Shown piece after piece: positions 46,285 through 55,768 of a DNA stretch of 64,000 nt; the first letter of the stretch is position 1, and each line of letters starts with the position of its first letter. Below the pieces are notes generated by a model that was not told the origin of the DNA, made no database searches, and was given only the letters and a program-made list of their open reading frames with translations. The stretch spans positions 1-64,000 of the forward strand of contig JAJEDJ010000001.1 in assembly GCA_022821545.1 (NCBI GenBank). Direction: 5' to 3'. A program made the translations under genes and the position numbers. Origin of the DNA: Caldilineaceae bacterium. GTDB taxonomy: Bacteria; Chloroflexota; Anaerolineae; Caldilineales; Caldilineaceae.

Positions 46285-46521
46285 TGTCTAGCCCTTAGAA
46301 AGGATGGGACTGATTTATTTACACGGTCCGCTGCGGTCACTACATTCCGTGCCAGGGGAAGCTTTCCTATTTTAAGTGAGAACAAAAATTATGAAAAAAA
46401 GTCACTTTGAACTGATACGAGACTGGCGTGCCTGGGATATTTCATCAGACAGGGCGAGGCCGGAATCGTCGCAGAGGAAATCTGACCAGGTACCGACCTC
46501 ATTCCCTGCCGGGGCATCTGC

Positions 46522-47043
46522 TCAGCGCGTGATTTCCCACGCCAGATGCTGAATCTCCGGCAGAATCAGTTTCGCCATCGCCAGTTTGACTGCATTTGTC
46601 GAACCCGGCACACTGATGATCGCGCAGCCCCGATATGTGCCCGCGGTGGCCCGGCTGAGCATCGCCGCCGCCCCCACCTCGTCGTAGCTAAGCATCCGAA
46701 AGATCTCCCCGAAACCCGGCAGCTCCTTTTCAAGCGCCTGCGACAGCACGTCATAGGTGCGATCTCGCTTGCTGACGCCTGTGCCTCCGTTGAAGATGAT
46801 TACCTGCGCGCCGCTGCCACTGAAATCATCCAGCGCCGCCGACACCTCTTCCGGCTCATCCGGCACGATGCGGGAAGCAATCACCTGGTGACCCTCAGCC
46901 TCAGCCATCTGCCGGATAGCCTGGCCGCTGCGGTCCGTTTCCGGCGTGCGTGTATCGGAGACGGTCACGATCGCAAAGGCGATGCTGCCTTTTTCTTCTT
47001 CCGCCTGCCGCCGATGTTCTTCGGAGCTTTTCCCATTCTTCAT
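46522..47043 (-). CDS. MoaB/MogA family molybdenum cofactor protein
   Basis: Protein of 173 aa with the MoCF/MogA fold: A-I-V-T-V-S-D-T-R, then the molybdopterin-binding loop [10 protein letters not shown], and the closing S-V-P-G-S-T-N-A-V. It adenylates molybdopterin or inserts molybdate in Moco synthesis (MoaB is the usual bacterial name). No other moa/moe gene is in the window. An 18-residue charged N-terminal extension precedes the fold. Confidence 0.9.
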   Translation of the reverse strand: MKNGKSSEEHRRQAEEEKGSIAFAIVTVSDTRTPETDRSGQAIRQMAEAEGHQVIASRIVPDEPEEVSAALDDFSGSGAQVIIFNGGTGVSKRDRTYDVLSQALEKELPGFGEIFRMLSYDEVGAAAMLSRATAGTYRGCAIISVPGSTNAVKLAMAKLILPEIQHLAWEITR

Positions 47044-47597
47044 GTTTCACCCTCTCATCACTTATATGTTTATGAAAACGCGCGAAGACTACAAGGCGCG
47101 CAGAGGGTCTTGGCGCCTTTGCGCTCTCATCTCCTCTGTGCATTATACTTCAGATTTGAGAAAGCGGCTCCCCCTGGCCTCCTATCCCAACGGGGGCATC
47201 CTGTAGCCCCTTCCGGTCAACCATATTCCCCCAAAAATCCGGGTGGGATGCACCCGTACCGACCATTAAATTTTGGCATGGATTGGTCGGCCTGTTATAA
47301 TCTGAAACTGTTCTGAAGACGTTCCCAGCAGACTCGTTGAGACCCCTGTTTCGTTCTGCCAGAAATGCCATTATTCAACTGATGTTATGCCGTCATTGCC
47401 TTGTGTCAGTTGGACCCAGTGCGTATTGACGGCGCGTCAGCGCAAAATCAGTTTTTGATTCGCCGCTCATCCCTGTCGTTCAGCATATCATGGCAGCAGT
47501 ATTTTCCAAGAGCAGCTATTTCGCGTTCCTTTGTCTGACGAAGTGAACGCGGTTCATCCCAATACGTTCAATCCATCACATTCCCAGGAGGAAAACA
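47044..47597. other. divergent intergenic region, moaB / second ABC operon
   Basis: About 550 bases. It contains the promoter at 47273-47301 for the plus-strand operon and, on the minus strand, a TATAAT at 47142-47147 that could serve moaB, without a good -35. The remaining leader of nearly 290 bases holds no recognised gene; it is long enough for regulatory RNA structure, but I could not identify a riboswitch. Confidence 0.4.
47273..47301 (+). promoter_or_regulatory. sigma-70-like promoter of second sugar ABC operon
   Basis: TTGGCA (47273-47278), exact 17-base spacer and consensus TATAAT (47296-47301). Predicted start near 47308 leaves a leader of about 290 bases before the binding-protein GTG. 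Confidence 0.5.
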
Positions 47598-48968
47598 GTG
47601 CAGCGAACAGAAATGAGTCGAAGAAGCTTCTTACAGCTGGCCGCGGGCAGCACGGCGGTCGCTGCGTTAGCCGCGTGCGCGCCGCCTGCGCCGGTCAGCA
47701 GCGGTACGGGCGCATCCACCGAGCCAATTACGCTAAACTTCTTTAACCGGGGCGGTCAGTTCATAGAGAACGTTATGGACCAGCAGATGTCCTTATATAG
47801 GGAGGCCAACCCCAATATCGAGTTCGAGATTAACGCGGTGGCCGGCGCCTCCCATCAGGAAGCCCTGCTGATCATGATTTCCGCCGGCACGGGACCGGAC
47901 ATGTGGTTTGACGCCAACCGCACCACCGGCCCCCTCACGCGCAAGGGTGTGACGACCAATCTTGAGCCGTACTTTGAGGCGGATCCTGGTTTCAGTGAAG
48001 ACGATTATGTCGAAAACGTCTGGATCGCCCAAACCTACGACGGCGCTCGCTGGGGCATCCCCTGGGACAGCGGCGCGATGCTCATGGCGTTCAATCTCGA
48101 CTTGTTCGATGAGATTGGCGTTCCGTATCCAGAGCCGGATGGATGGATGACATGGGACGAGATCGTCGAACTCGCCAAGGTTCTCACCTTCGACCTGGAC
48201 GACAATTCAGCCAACGATTCTGACTTCGATCCGGCCCGGGTGCGTCAGTACGGACTCAGGGCTGGCTTTGGTCACGGTCGGCCGACGTATATTTGGGGCA
48301 ACGACGCGGAGATTATCGCTGACGACGGCACGATGCCTATGGATACGGATGAATTCATTGAGGCGATGAACTGGTTGGCGGATTTGGGTTTGAAACACTA
48401 CGTGAACCCATCGCCGGCATACGAAGTCGCTGGCGAGATCAGCCTGCAAGCCGGCAACGTAGCCATGCAGCACATCGGCGTCTGGTCACTGGGCCGCATC
48501 AACCAGGCTGGTGTCAACTGGGGCACATTCCCGGTACCGTATAACAAGACGAAGACATCCTACGGCCACTACTCGCCCTTATGCGTTTTCTCCAAGACAG
48601 ATTATCCCCAGGAATCCTACGATTTCATCTCTTGGGCCTGTCTCAGCAATGAAGGGCAGCAGATTCTTGTCGATTTGGGCATGCAGCAGCCGACCCGTAA
48701 AGATTTGCGGGAACAGTTCCTGAACAATGAGTCACCGCCGGACAAGAAGTACCGCCAGGCATTCTATGACGCGTTCGAGGATCAGGCTACGTTCCGCTGG
48801 CCCGGGGACACGATCGGCTCTTACTACGGTGGCTGGTATCAGACGATGCTGGATTACTGGGGACCGTACCTGGACCAGCTTTGGATCGGTGATATACGCT
48901 GGGAAGATGTCGCCACAGAGGTGCGCCAAGGCTCTGAACATATTCTGCAGACTGGCGAAATTTCCTAA
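47598..48968 (+). CDS. extracellular sugar-binding lipoprotein, Tat-exported
   Basis: Solute-binding protein of 456 aa. The N-terminus has a twin-arginine motif (S-R-R-S-F-L-Q, residues 7-13) and lipobox A-L-A-A-C with Cys27. A binding domain follows with L-N-F-F-N-R-G-G and the W-D-S-G-A-M-L hinge-like block. Start is GTG because a perfect AGGAGG lies six bases before it. Two permease genes follow directly, then two isomerases and a hydrolase, so the ligand is probably a sugar or sugar acid degraded by those enzymes. Confidence 0.93.
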   Translation: MQRTEMSRRSFLQLAAGSTAVAALAACAPPAPVSSGTGASTEPITLNFFNRGGQFIENVMDQQMSLYREANPNIEFEINAVAGASHQEALLIMISAGTGPDMWFDANRTTGPLTRKGVTTNLEPYFEADPGFSEDDYVENVWIAQTYDGARWGIPWDSGAMLMAFNLDLFDEIGVPYPEPDGWMTWDEIVELAKVLTFDLDDNSANDSDFDPARVRQYGLRAGFGHGRPTYIWGNDAEIIADDGTMPMDTDEFIEAMNWLADLGLKHYVNPSPAYEVAGEISLQAGNVAMQHIGVWSLGRINQAGVNWGTFPVPYNKTKTSYGHYSPLCVFSKTDYPQESYDFISWACLSNEGQQILVDLGMQQPTRKDLREQFLNNESPPDKKYRQAFYDAFEDQATFRWPGDTIGSYYGGWYQTMLDYWGPYLDQLWIGDIRWEDVATEVRQGSEHILQTGEIS

Positions 48969-49943
48969 ATGCAATCTTCACCCGCTCAATCTACACCCGC
49001 TGCGCAGACCGAACGAGGTCTGCGCTTTTTCCATCGCCTCAGCTTCGAAGAGACATTATTTGGCTGGCTGTTTATCGTTCCAGCTGTGTTGGGGCTGCTG
49101 TTTTTCCGCCTCGGGCCGGTGTTCGCCAGCTTCTATCTGAGCTTCACAAAATATGAAATCATCACTGCGCCGCAGTGGATCGGATTCGCCAACTACACCA
49201 AACTGCTCAAGGATGCTTTATGGCTGCGATCCATTGAGGTGACCTTGTGGTATGTGTCTCTTTTTGTGCCTCTGTCCCTCACATTTGCCTACGCCGTTGC
49301 TCTGCTGATGAGCCGCAACGTGCGGGGGATCACATCCTATCGCACTCTCTGGTATCTGCCGTCAGTGGTGCCGGTGGTCGCCAGCGCGACCATCTGGCGT
49401 TGGGGCCTGAATCCGGAGTTTGGGCCGATCAACTATCCACTCAAGGTGCTGGGCCTGCCCGCGCCCCGCTGGCTGACCGATCCGGACTGGATCGTGCCAT
49501 CCATTGTCTTTATCGGTCTATGGGGGCTGGGCAACTCGGTACTCATTTTTCTGGCTTCGATTACCAGTGTGCCCCGCACGTTCTACGAAGCCGCGGAAGT
49601 GGATGGGGCCAACGGCTGGGCCAGGTTCCGCCATGTGACCCTGCCCCTCACCTCTTCGATTATCTTCTACCAGTTGATTGTGACGGTCATCAATAGCTTT
49701 CAGGTCTTCGGCGTGGCCTATGTCCTGTTTGTATCGAATCCGTCTGCCTCCTCTGCCGGACCGGACAACGCCGCGCTCTTTTATGTGCTGTACATGTTTC
49801 GAAACGCCTTCGGATACTTTCGCAACGGCTACGCATCAGCAATGGCGTGGATTCTTTTCCTCGTGGTAATGCTGCTGACGATTATCCTTTTCTACAGTCA
49901 GCGGCGTTGGGTCTATTACGAAACAGAAGGGGGCGGCTCGTGA
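48969..49943 (+). CDS. sugar ABC transporter permease (MalF type)
   Basis: CUT1 permease of 324 aa. Six hydrophobic segments, starting with F-G-W-L-F-I-V-P-A-V-L-G-L-L-F-F. The EAA loop is Y-E-A-A-E-V-D-G-A-N-G-W. The ATG follows the binding-protein stop with no spacing, so translation is coupled. The C-terminal R-R-W-V-Y-Y-E tail is the same as in the first importer's MalF-type protein, indicating relatedness between the two systems. Confidence 0.93.
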   Translation: MQSSPAQSTPAAQTERGLRFFHRLSFEETLFGWLFIVPAVLGLLFFRLGPVFASFYLSFTKYEIITAPQWIGFANYTKLLKDALWLRSIEVTLWYVSLFVPLSLTFAYAVALLMSRNVRGITSYRTLWYLPSVVPVVASATIWRWGLNPEFGPINYPLKVLGLPAPRWLTDPDWIVPSIVFIGLWGLGNSVLIFLASITSVPRTFYEAAEVDGANGWARFRHVTLPLTSSIIFYQLIVTVINSFQVFGVAYVLFVSNPSASSAGPDNAALFYVLYMFRNAFGYFRNGYASAMAWILFLVVMLLTIILFYSQRRWVYYETEGGGS

Positions 49944-50785
49944 CCGCTTACCGTATCAGGCACACTGCCAGTCGTTTTCTGATTCATTTGACTCTGGCCG
50001 GTGGTAGCGCATTTATGCTGGTTCCGTTCTTTTGGCTGCTTTCTTCTTCATTGAAAGCGCCCCATGAGATTTTTGTCTTTCCGCCTAAATGGATACCCGA
50101 TCCGGTCCGCTGGTCAAACTATCGGGAAGTGTTCGAGGTTGTGTCGGTCCTGCGCTATGCAGCCAACACAATGATTGTCACGATCTTTTCTACGTTGGGC
50201 GTTATACTCAGCTCCTCAATGGCTGGCTACAGCTTTGCCCGGCTGCGTTTCAAAGGGCGAGATATAATGTTTGGCCTGATCCTCTCGACAGTGATGCTGC
50301 CTTACGTCGTGACGATGATTCCCGTTTACATTCTGTTCACACGCCTGGGCTGGATCGGGACTTATCTGCCCCTGATTGTGCCGGACTGGTTTGGCGGGCC
50401 GATCACGATCTTTCTGTTGCGCCAGTTCTTCCGCACAATTCCCCTGGAGTTGGAAGACGCGGCCCGTATTGACGGGGCCAGTCGTCCGCGTATTTTTGCC
50501 CAGATCATTCTGCCTTTGGCCCGGCCTGCGCTGACGGTCGTCCTCGTGTTGTCCCTGCTCCACAATTGGAACGACTTTCTGGCGCCGCTCATTTATCTGC
50601 ATAAACGAGACATGTTTACACTGGCCTTAGGATTAAACGCACTCCAACACTTCGAGAGCGGCCTCGATTGGACCCACTACGTGATGGTGATGGCCACGCT
50701 AATGGTGCTGCCGGTCATTATTATCTATTTTCTCGCGCAACGGGCCTTCGTCGAAGGGATCGTCCTTACCGGGCTGAAGGGATAA
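49940..50785 (+). CDS. sugar ABC transporter permease (MalG type)
   Basis: CUT1 permease of 281 aa with six helices and EAA loop E-D-A-A-R-I-D-G-A-S. The start is the GTG in the GTGA overlap with the preceding permease; an open frame to 49847 would overlap that gene deeply and is not conserved. C-terminal G-I-V-L-T-G-L-K-G is the usual MalG end. No ATPase gene follows, so a shared ATPase is inferred. Confidence 0.93.
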   Translation: MTAYRIRHTASRFLIHLTLAGGSAFMLVPFFWLLSSSLKAPHEIFVFPPKWIPDPVRWSNYREVFEVVSVLRYAANTMIVTIFSTLGVILSSSMAGYSFARLRFKGRDIMFGLILSTVMLPYVVTMIPVYILFTRLGWIGTYLPLIVPDWFGGPITIFLLRQFFRTIPLELEDAARIDGASRPRIFAQIILPLARPALTVVLVLSLLHNWNDFLAPLIYLHKRDMFTLALGLNALQHFESGLDWTHYVMVMATLMVLPVIIIYFLAQRAFVEGIVLTGLKG

Positions 50786-50794
50786 GGACGAATT

Positions 50795-51640
50795 ATGAAC
50801 GGCCACCAGCTCGGTGTTCATCTGATGGTGTGGAGTGGCAGGGTCAGCGCGGACGAGATGGCCCTTTTTCCGCTCATCAGCGAAATGGGCTACAACGGTG
50901 TTGAAGTTCCCATCTTCGATCCAGGCGCCCTTGACATAACCGCTATCCGCCAGGCTTGCGTGAACAGTGGTTTGGCCTGCACCGCGTCCACAGCGATGGC
51001 CCCGGGACTCAGTCTTATCGATGACGAGCGCCGGACACAAGGCGCGGCCTGGTTGCAGAACGTTGTGCGGGCCGCGTCAGCCCTGGGCGCGGATCTCCTG
51101 TGCGGACCGATGGCCGCGCCTGTCGGAGAACTGCGGGGACGGGGATTTACCGAGCAGGAATTTGACACCTGTGTCCGATCTTTACAGGAGGTCGGCGCTG
51201 TTGCCGCTGCCGAGGGCGTGACTCTTGCGCTGGAGCCGTTAAACCGCTTCGAGACGTTCATGCTCAATACAGTTCAGGACGGCGTCCGCCTGATGAATGC
51301 GGTGGATCTGCCGTCGGTGGGCTTACTGCTGGATACCTTCCACATGCACATTGAGGAAAAATCTACGGCGGACGCCATCCGCCGGGCCGGTATGCATATA
51401 AAACATTTCCATTGCAGCGAAAACGATCGCGGCGCTGTCGGTAGCGGACAGGTGGATTGGAACGGGACATTTCAGGCGCTGGCAGACGTCCAATACAGTG
51501 GTTGGCTGGTGGTGGAGTCCTTCAACGCGATCATTCCGGAACTGGCGGGCGCGACATGCATTTGGCGTCCCCTGGCCGAAAGCCCCTACGCGCTGGCGAA
51601 AGAGAGCCTGTCTTTCCTCAACAGCAGAAATAACGCCTGA
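50795..51640 (+). CDS. sugar epimerase/isomerase (D-tagatose 3-epimerase-like)
   Basis: TIM-barrel enzyme of 281 aa from the xylose-isomerase-like superfamily. Metal ligands can be placed as Glu147 (L-A-L-E-P-L-N-R), Asp180 (L-L-L-D-T-F-H), His206 (K-H-F-H-C) and Glu241 (V-V-E-S-F), the set used by D-psicose/D-tagatose 3-epimerases and hydroxypyruvate isomerase. It would interconvert ketoses imported by the adjacent transporter, starting nine bases after the permease stop. Exact sugar unknown. Confidence 0.9.
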   Translation: MNGHQLGVHLMVWSGRVSADEMALFPLISEMGYNGVEVPIFDPGALDITAIRQACVNSGLACTASTAMAPGLSLIDDERRTQGAAWLQNVVRAASALGADLLCGPMAAPVGELRGRGFTEQEFDTCVRSLQEVGAVAAAEGVTLALEPLNRFETFMLNTVQDGVRLMNAVDLPSVGLLLDTFHMHIEEKSTADAIRRAGMHIKHFHCSENDRGAVGSGQVDWNGTFQALADVQYSGWLVVESFNAIIPELAGATCIWRPLAESPYALAKESLSFLNSRNNA

Positions 51641-51707
51641 AACGTAAAGTGCAGCAAGCGCATTTCACTTTTCAAGGTCAACAGAATAAAGACTGAGATC
51701 TGATAGA

Positions 51708-52715
51708 ATGTTTTCCCTTGATGTCCACTGCCACTTCTTTCCGAAAGCCTTTTTGGACGCGGCCCGTGGTCCGAACACCCTCCAATCCAAGATTGAACAG
51801 CGAGCTGACGGCCAGGAGCATCTGGTTTGTCCGGGCAACTTCGATCACCCGCTGACGCCGGATTTCTACGCGGCCGAGCAGATGTTGGCTGATATGGACA
51901 GCGCGCAAATCTCAATGGCGGCCATCTCCTCCGCGCCCCCCACGCTTTCATACTGGGCAGAGGCCGACGCGGCCAGGGAACTGGCATCGCGCTTGAATGA
52001 GAGCATCGCTGAACGGGTGGCCAAGTATCCCGAGCGCTTCCTGGGGCTGGCGACGGTTCCGCTGCAGGACATTACCGCGTCCGTTGCCGAAGCAAAACGA
52101 GCGGTCAATGAACTCGGGTTGCATGGCTTTCAGATCGGCTCCAATGTAGGTGGGAAAAATCTGAATCATCCTGACTATTTCCCTCTTTTCGAGACGATTG
52201 CCGAATTAAACGCGCCCGTATTCATCCACCCGTATATCCCTGCGGGGGAAGAGCGAATGCAGGACTACTACTTGCACAATTTGCTGGGCATGGTGGCCGA
52301 GACCGGCCTGGCCATTGCATCGGTAATTTACGGCGGCATCCTGGAACGATTGCCAGATCTGAAAATTATCTTTGCCCATGCCGGCGGCGTCTTTCCCTAT
52401 GTTGTAGGGCGTATGGATCACGGTTACAAGGTGCGCTCTCATGAGTGTGCCGGCGCCATTCCGCATCCACCTAGTCACTATTTGGGACAGGTCTACTTCG
52501 ACTGCTTGTCTTTTCACCCGTTGGCCTTGCGCTATCTGGTGGATATGGTCGGCGCCGATCATGTGTTGATAGGCAGCGATTATCCCTTCGATATGGGGCC
52601 TATCGGCGGCCCTGTGGCGGAGGCGCTGGCCAATCCCCATCTGTCAGATGAGGAGAAAGAGCAGATCTGCGGCAAGACCGCGGCAACGCTCTTTGGGTTG
52701 ACGAACCATCTATAG
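51708..52715 (+). CDS. ACMSD-like amidohydrolase / decarboxylase
   Basis: Metal-dependent barrel of 335 aa in the amidohydrolase-2 family. H-x-H is His7 and His9 (V-H-C-H-F), further His in F-I-H-P-Y and F-A-H-A-G-G, and the catalytic Asp in G-S-D-Y-P-F-D. The layout matches 2-amino-3-carboxymuconate-6-semialdehyde decarboxylase and relatives. Many act as decarboxylases or lactonases, so in this operon a lactone or sugar-acid substrate is also possible. Upstream spacing is 67 bases; the start lacks a strong Shine-Dalgarno. Confidence 0.88.
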   Translation: MFSLDVHCHFFPKAFLDAARGPNTLQSKIEQRADGQEHLVCPGNFDHPLTPDFYAAEQMLADMDSAQISMAAISSAPPTLSYWAEADAARELASRLNESIAERVAKYPERFLGLATVPLQDITASVAEAKRAVNELGLHGFQIGSNVGGKNLNHPDYFPLFETIAELNAPVFIHPYIPAGEERMQDYYLHNLLGMVAETGLAIASVIYGGILERLPDLKIIFAHAGGVFPYVVGRMDHGYKVRSHECAGAIPHPPSHYLGQVYFDCLSFHPLALRYLVDMVGADHVLIGSDYPFDMGPIGGPVAEALANPHLSDEEKEQICGKTAATLFGLTNHL

Positions 52716-52739
52716 AAGATCCCCGATTGAGAGAGTGAG

Positions 52740-53636
52740 ATGTCCGCTATGGAACGGTACGAATTCGGAGTCGTTACCGATGAGATCGATCAGGACTTTG
52801 CGCGTGCCTGTTCGATCGCCCGCGAGGAGGGTATGTCCTACGTGGAGTTGCACAACCTATGGGGCAAGCCGGTCCACGAGCTGACCGACACAGAGTTGGG
52901 TCGGGCGCAGCGGCTCATCGCGGAGAACGGCCTGCGCACCCATCTGGTCTGCGGGATGTTTTTCCGGCCATTCCCTCTGGCCGATCTCTCCCTGGACGAG
53001 ATGGAGAGCCATCCTCGCTTTCAAGAGCACATGGAGCGCCTGGAGCGCTTCATCACCATTGCGCAGAAATTCAATGCGCCCAACATTCGCACGTTCGGCT
53101 TTACCCGGGATGTAGGCGGCGGCAATCCTTCGCCCCGCTCTGCGGACGGCGGCGGTATGGATGAGGAAACTCTGGCTAAGATCGCCAAAGGCATCCGGAG
53201 CGCCTGCCAGCGGTTACAGGACGAAGGGCTGGTGCTGGCCCTGGAAAATGCCCGCTCTCTTTACGCCAATACCGGTGGCAACATGCGGCGTGTGCTGGAT
53301 GCCGTGCAGATGCCGAATCTCAAAATTATCTGGGATCCGGCCAACGCCTTCGTCGCCGGGGAAGACCCGGCGGCCGGCTATCAGCAGGTGAAAGGCCACA
53401 TTGTCGATATTCACTGCAAGGATGCAGTTGTGCTCGACGAGGGTACCGGCCTGACCGCTTGGGCGCGCATCGGCGCCGGCGGAACCGACTGGCATGCCCA
53501 TCTCACTCTGCTGCAAAACGAGCCGGTGGATACCTATACAGTTGAAACTCACTGGCAGGCCAACGGGCAGGACAAGGCGGCCAACACGCGCCAAACATTT
53601 GCCAGTCTGAAAGACCTTATCGCCGACCTGCCATAA
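52740..53636 (+). CDS. sugar phosphate isomerase/epimerase family protein
   Basis: Second xylose-isomerase-like TIM barrel of the operon, 298 aa. Blocks include E-L-H-N-L-W-G, R-T-F-G-F-T-R, L-A-L-E-N-A-R (metal Glu), I-W-D-P-A-N-A-F (metal Asp) and D-I-H-C-K-D (metal His), with a final T-V-E-T-H-W (Glu). It is distinct from the gene at 50795 and probably catalyses a successive or alternative isomerisation. GAGAGAGTGAG precedes the ATG. End of the second ABC operon. Confidence 0.88.
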   Translation: MSAMERYEFGVVTDEIDQDFARACSIAREEGMSYVELHNLWGKPVHELTDTELGRAQRLIAENGLRTHLVCGMFFRPFPLADLSLDEMESHPRFQEHMERLERFITIAQKFNAPNIRTFGFTRDVGGGNPSPRSADGGGMDEETLAKIAKGIRSACQRLQDEGLVLALENARSLYANTGGNMRRVLDAVQMPNLKIIWDPANAFVAGEDPAAGYQQVKGHIVDIHCKDAVVLDEGTGLTAWARIGAGGTDWHAHLTLLQNEPVDTYTVETHWQANGQDKAANTRQTFASLKDLIADLP

Positions 53637-53650
53637 GGTTGCCATAAGGT
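53629..53650 (+). repeat. 11-bp tandem repeat spanning a stop codon
   Basis: TGCCATAAGGT occurs twice in tandem (53629-53639, 53640-53650). The first copy contains the TAA stop of the isomerase gene. Probably replication slippage. Confidence 0.7.
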
Positions 53651-53744
53651 TAAGGACAAAAGAGCGTACAGAATCGGCACGACGCGAGCCGGCTTCATCG
53701 GCGCCGTCGCGCCTTTTGTTTTCCCCCATAACCTGCTGCGCGCG

Positions 53745-55649
53745 CTATTGCCCAGCCTCCTCTGCCGACCCAATCGGGAAATCAGCGGGCAGCGTCTCTG
53801 TCAACCGCTCTTCGTCAAAGCCGCAACGCGGGTGCCCAAATCCGCTGAGACTCTTTCCATCCGGCTGCAGGTCAAAAATGATGTTGTCGTCGGCGCTGGC
53901 GCTTACACCTGCCGGGATGAAGTCCATCTGAAGAACATCGCGCACTTTCCATGCGACGATGTGGTCGGCGCAAGGCGTGTCGCCGCTGATACCGATTGCC
54001 CCCACCAGGCTGCCGCCTGCGTTGTAAAATGGAAGCCCGCCCCCGGAGCGGCTCCACCCGCCGGGCCTTTCCCCGACCAACGGGTCACCTGCTTGACCGT
54101 AGTCGCTCGCAGGTCCCGCGTAGGCTTTCGCGGTGTCGAGGGGACTGCTTCCATCCAACCCGTACAGGTTCCCCCCCGGCTGCGTCGCTGAATAGAGATT
54201 ACCGGTAGAAATGGCAAGCCGCGTCAGACTGAAAGCATTGGCCGCATTGGCCTTCTGCACGGAGAGTAAGCGGCCCCCCGGCCACTGCGAACCTCTGTTG
54301 GCTCCCGAGAAGGCAATAGCGCAAACCACTCCATCGCGGTCAACTACGGTCGCCCACAGGTGATTTCCCAGCCCGCCATTATTGCCGCCCGCCACAATTC
54401 TCTCCAGCGCGCCTTTCACCTCGTCGCGGCCGGGCAGGCTGTCGCAACCGGTGAGAAACTCCGGCTCCTGCTGGCTTACGGTCGCGCTCTCCACAAAGCG
54501 AGTCGAAGGGGCCCCCGGCACAGCCACCCCTTCAAATCGGATCACCTTGCCGCGTCCCGGCTCCCCTACGCTGACGCCGTTGACGGTCACGTACGCGTTC
54601 CCGTTGATGTCAAAGTCGACCGACGTCGGAAAGGGCAGCCCGGTGATGACATCCTGCGATGTTTCCCCCTCGCCCACGCGGACCACCGCTCCGCTGTTCG
54701 GAATCGGGCCTTCGTCCGTGAAAATGCCGAAGCGCACGGCATACAACTCGCCGTCCGGGCCGGTGCGCAAGTCCGTCAACATCGTAAGGTCGGTGGCATA
54801 GTCCTCTACGCCGCCCGTAACGGGATCGACCAAGACAACCTTCGCAGAACCGGGCAGGAAGGGAAATCCGGGAAGCAGTGAAACGTAGATGCGGCCGTCC
54901 GCCCCAAAGGTGACGCCCGTCGGCACCGGGTCCGACTCCAGCGCACCCTCCCGATACGGATTCGGCAGCGGACCGGGAATGCCCTCAAACACGGCAATCA
55001 CCTTGGCGGTCTGGCTGACTACGTCCACCTGCACCAGTGTGTTGGCTCCCGCCTCGGCCACGTATAGCAGACCGTCCGGTCCTGCGGTCAGCCCGTATGG
55101 ATGAGACTCCAGAACATACCCGTCCGGGTTGAGTTCCTTCTCCAACTTCCACAAAGGAACGACCTCCAGCACGGAGCCCTGCAACACGCGCAACACGGCG
55201 GCCGTGTCCGGCAGCGCCTCTTCGCTGGCCACGCCCTGCCAGACGCCGGCCGTTGCATACATCTCATTGTTCAGGAGCGCCAGCCGGGCTCCTCCGACAA
55301 TATCACTGCCCAGAAAGATCGAAGGCATTGTCGCCACAAGCTGAGGTTGGCCGCCAGGCGTCACGCGCATCACCCGCGCCGTATTTCCATAGGTCGCCTT
55401 GATGATTTCGTTCGTATTGGGATCAAGGCCTCCCACTTCAACTTCCTGATCTCCGCCCAGTCCAACGTCAATGACCCAAACGCTGCCGTCATCGATAACC
55501 AGTACACCCTGGGGCCCGTTCAGGCCGTCCACGATCACCGTGCCGCCGCTTTCCCGTTCCTGTGCCCGCGCGCTGTGGGAGGCCGTTCCCAGCGCCAACA
55601 GAACTGCAAGCGCCAAAATGCCGTTGATGAAAATGCGGTTCGCTTTCAA
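53745..55649 (-). CDS. secreted ScyD-like beta-propeller fused to GlcG/HbpS domain
   Basis: Exported protein of about 634 aa. A TTG start is chosen because GGGAGGAG lies seven bases upstream and a clean signal peptide (cleaving near S-A-R-A-Q, residue 30) begins there. Residues about 35-390 form a ScyD/ScyE-like NHL-type propeller (G-L-N-G-P-Q-G-V, H-P-Y-G-L-T-A-G-P-D-G-L-L-Y). From about 400 to 590 comes a GlcG/HbpS-like haem- or corrinoid-binding domain (V-K-G-A-L-E-R-I-V, A-T-V-V-D-R-D-G-V-V, G-G-L-P-F-Y-N-A-G-G-S-L-V-G-A-I-G-I-S-G). ScyD proteins are usually propeller-only, so the fusion is notable. Function unknown; extracytoplasmic binding likely. Confidence 0.85.
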   Translation of the reverse strand: MKANRIFINGILALAVLLALGTASHSARAQERESGGTVIVDGLNGPQGVLVIDDGSVWVIDVGLGGDQEVEVGGLDPNTNEIIKATYGNTARVMRVTPGGQPQLVATMPSIFLGSDIVGGARLALLNNEMYATAGVWQGVASEEALPDTAAVLRVLQGSVLEVVPLWKLEKELNPDGYVLESHPYGLTAGPDGLLYVAEAGANTLVQVDVVSQTAKVIAVFEGIPGPLPNPYREGALESDPVPTGVTFGADGRIYVSLLPGFPFLPGSAKVVLVDPVTGGVEDYATDLTMLTDLRTGPDGELYAVRFGIFTDEGPIPNSGAVVRVGEGETSQDVITGLPFPTSVDFDINGNAYVTVNGVSVGEPGRGKVIRFEGVAVPGAPSTRFVESATVSQQEPEFLTGCDSLPGRDEVKGALERIVAGGNNGGLGNHLWATVVDRDGVVCAIAFSGANRGSQWPGGRLLSVQKANAANAFSLTRLAISTGNLYSATQPGGNLYGLDGSSPLDTAKAYAGPASDYGQAGDPLVGERPGGWSRSGGGLPFYNAGGSLVGAIGISGDTPCADHIVAWKVRDVLQMDFIPAGVSASADDNIIFDLQPDGKSLSGFGHPRCGFDEERLTETLPADFPIGSAEEAGQ

Positions 55650-55768
55650 TTGAATTCTCCTCCCGCGCGCCGCGCCTTGACAGATGTACACAGTTCGGGG
55701 CGCGAAGACTCGTTTCGAACAGGAAATCCGCCGGACGGCGCAAATTCGACAGTGACCCCGCCAATCTC

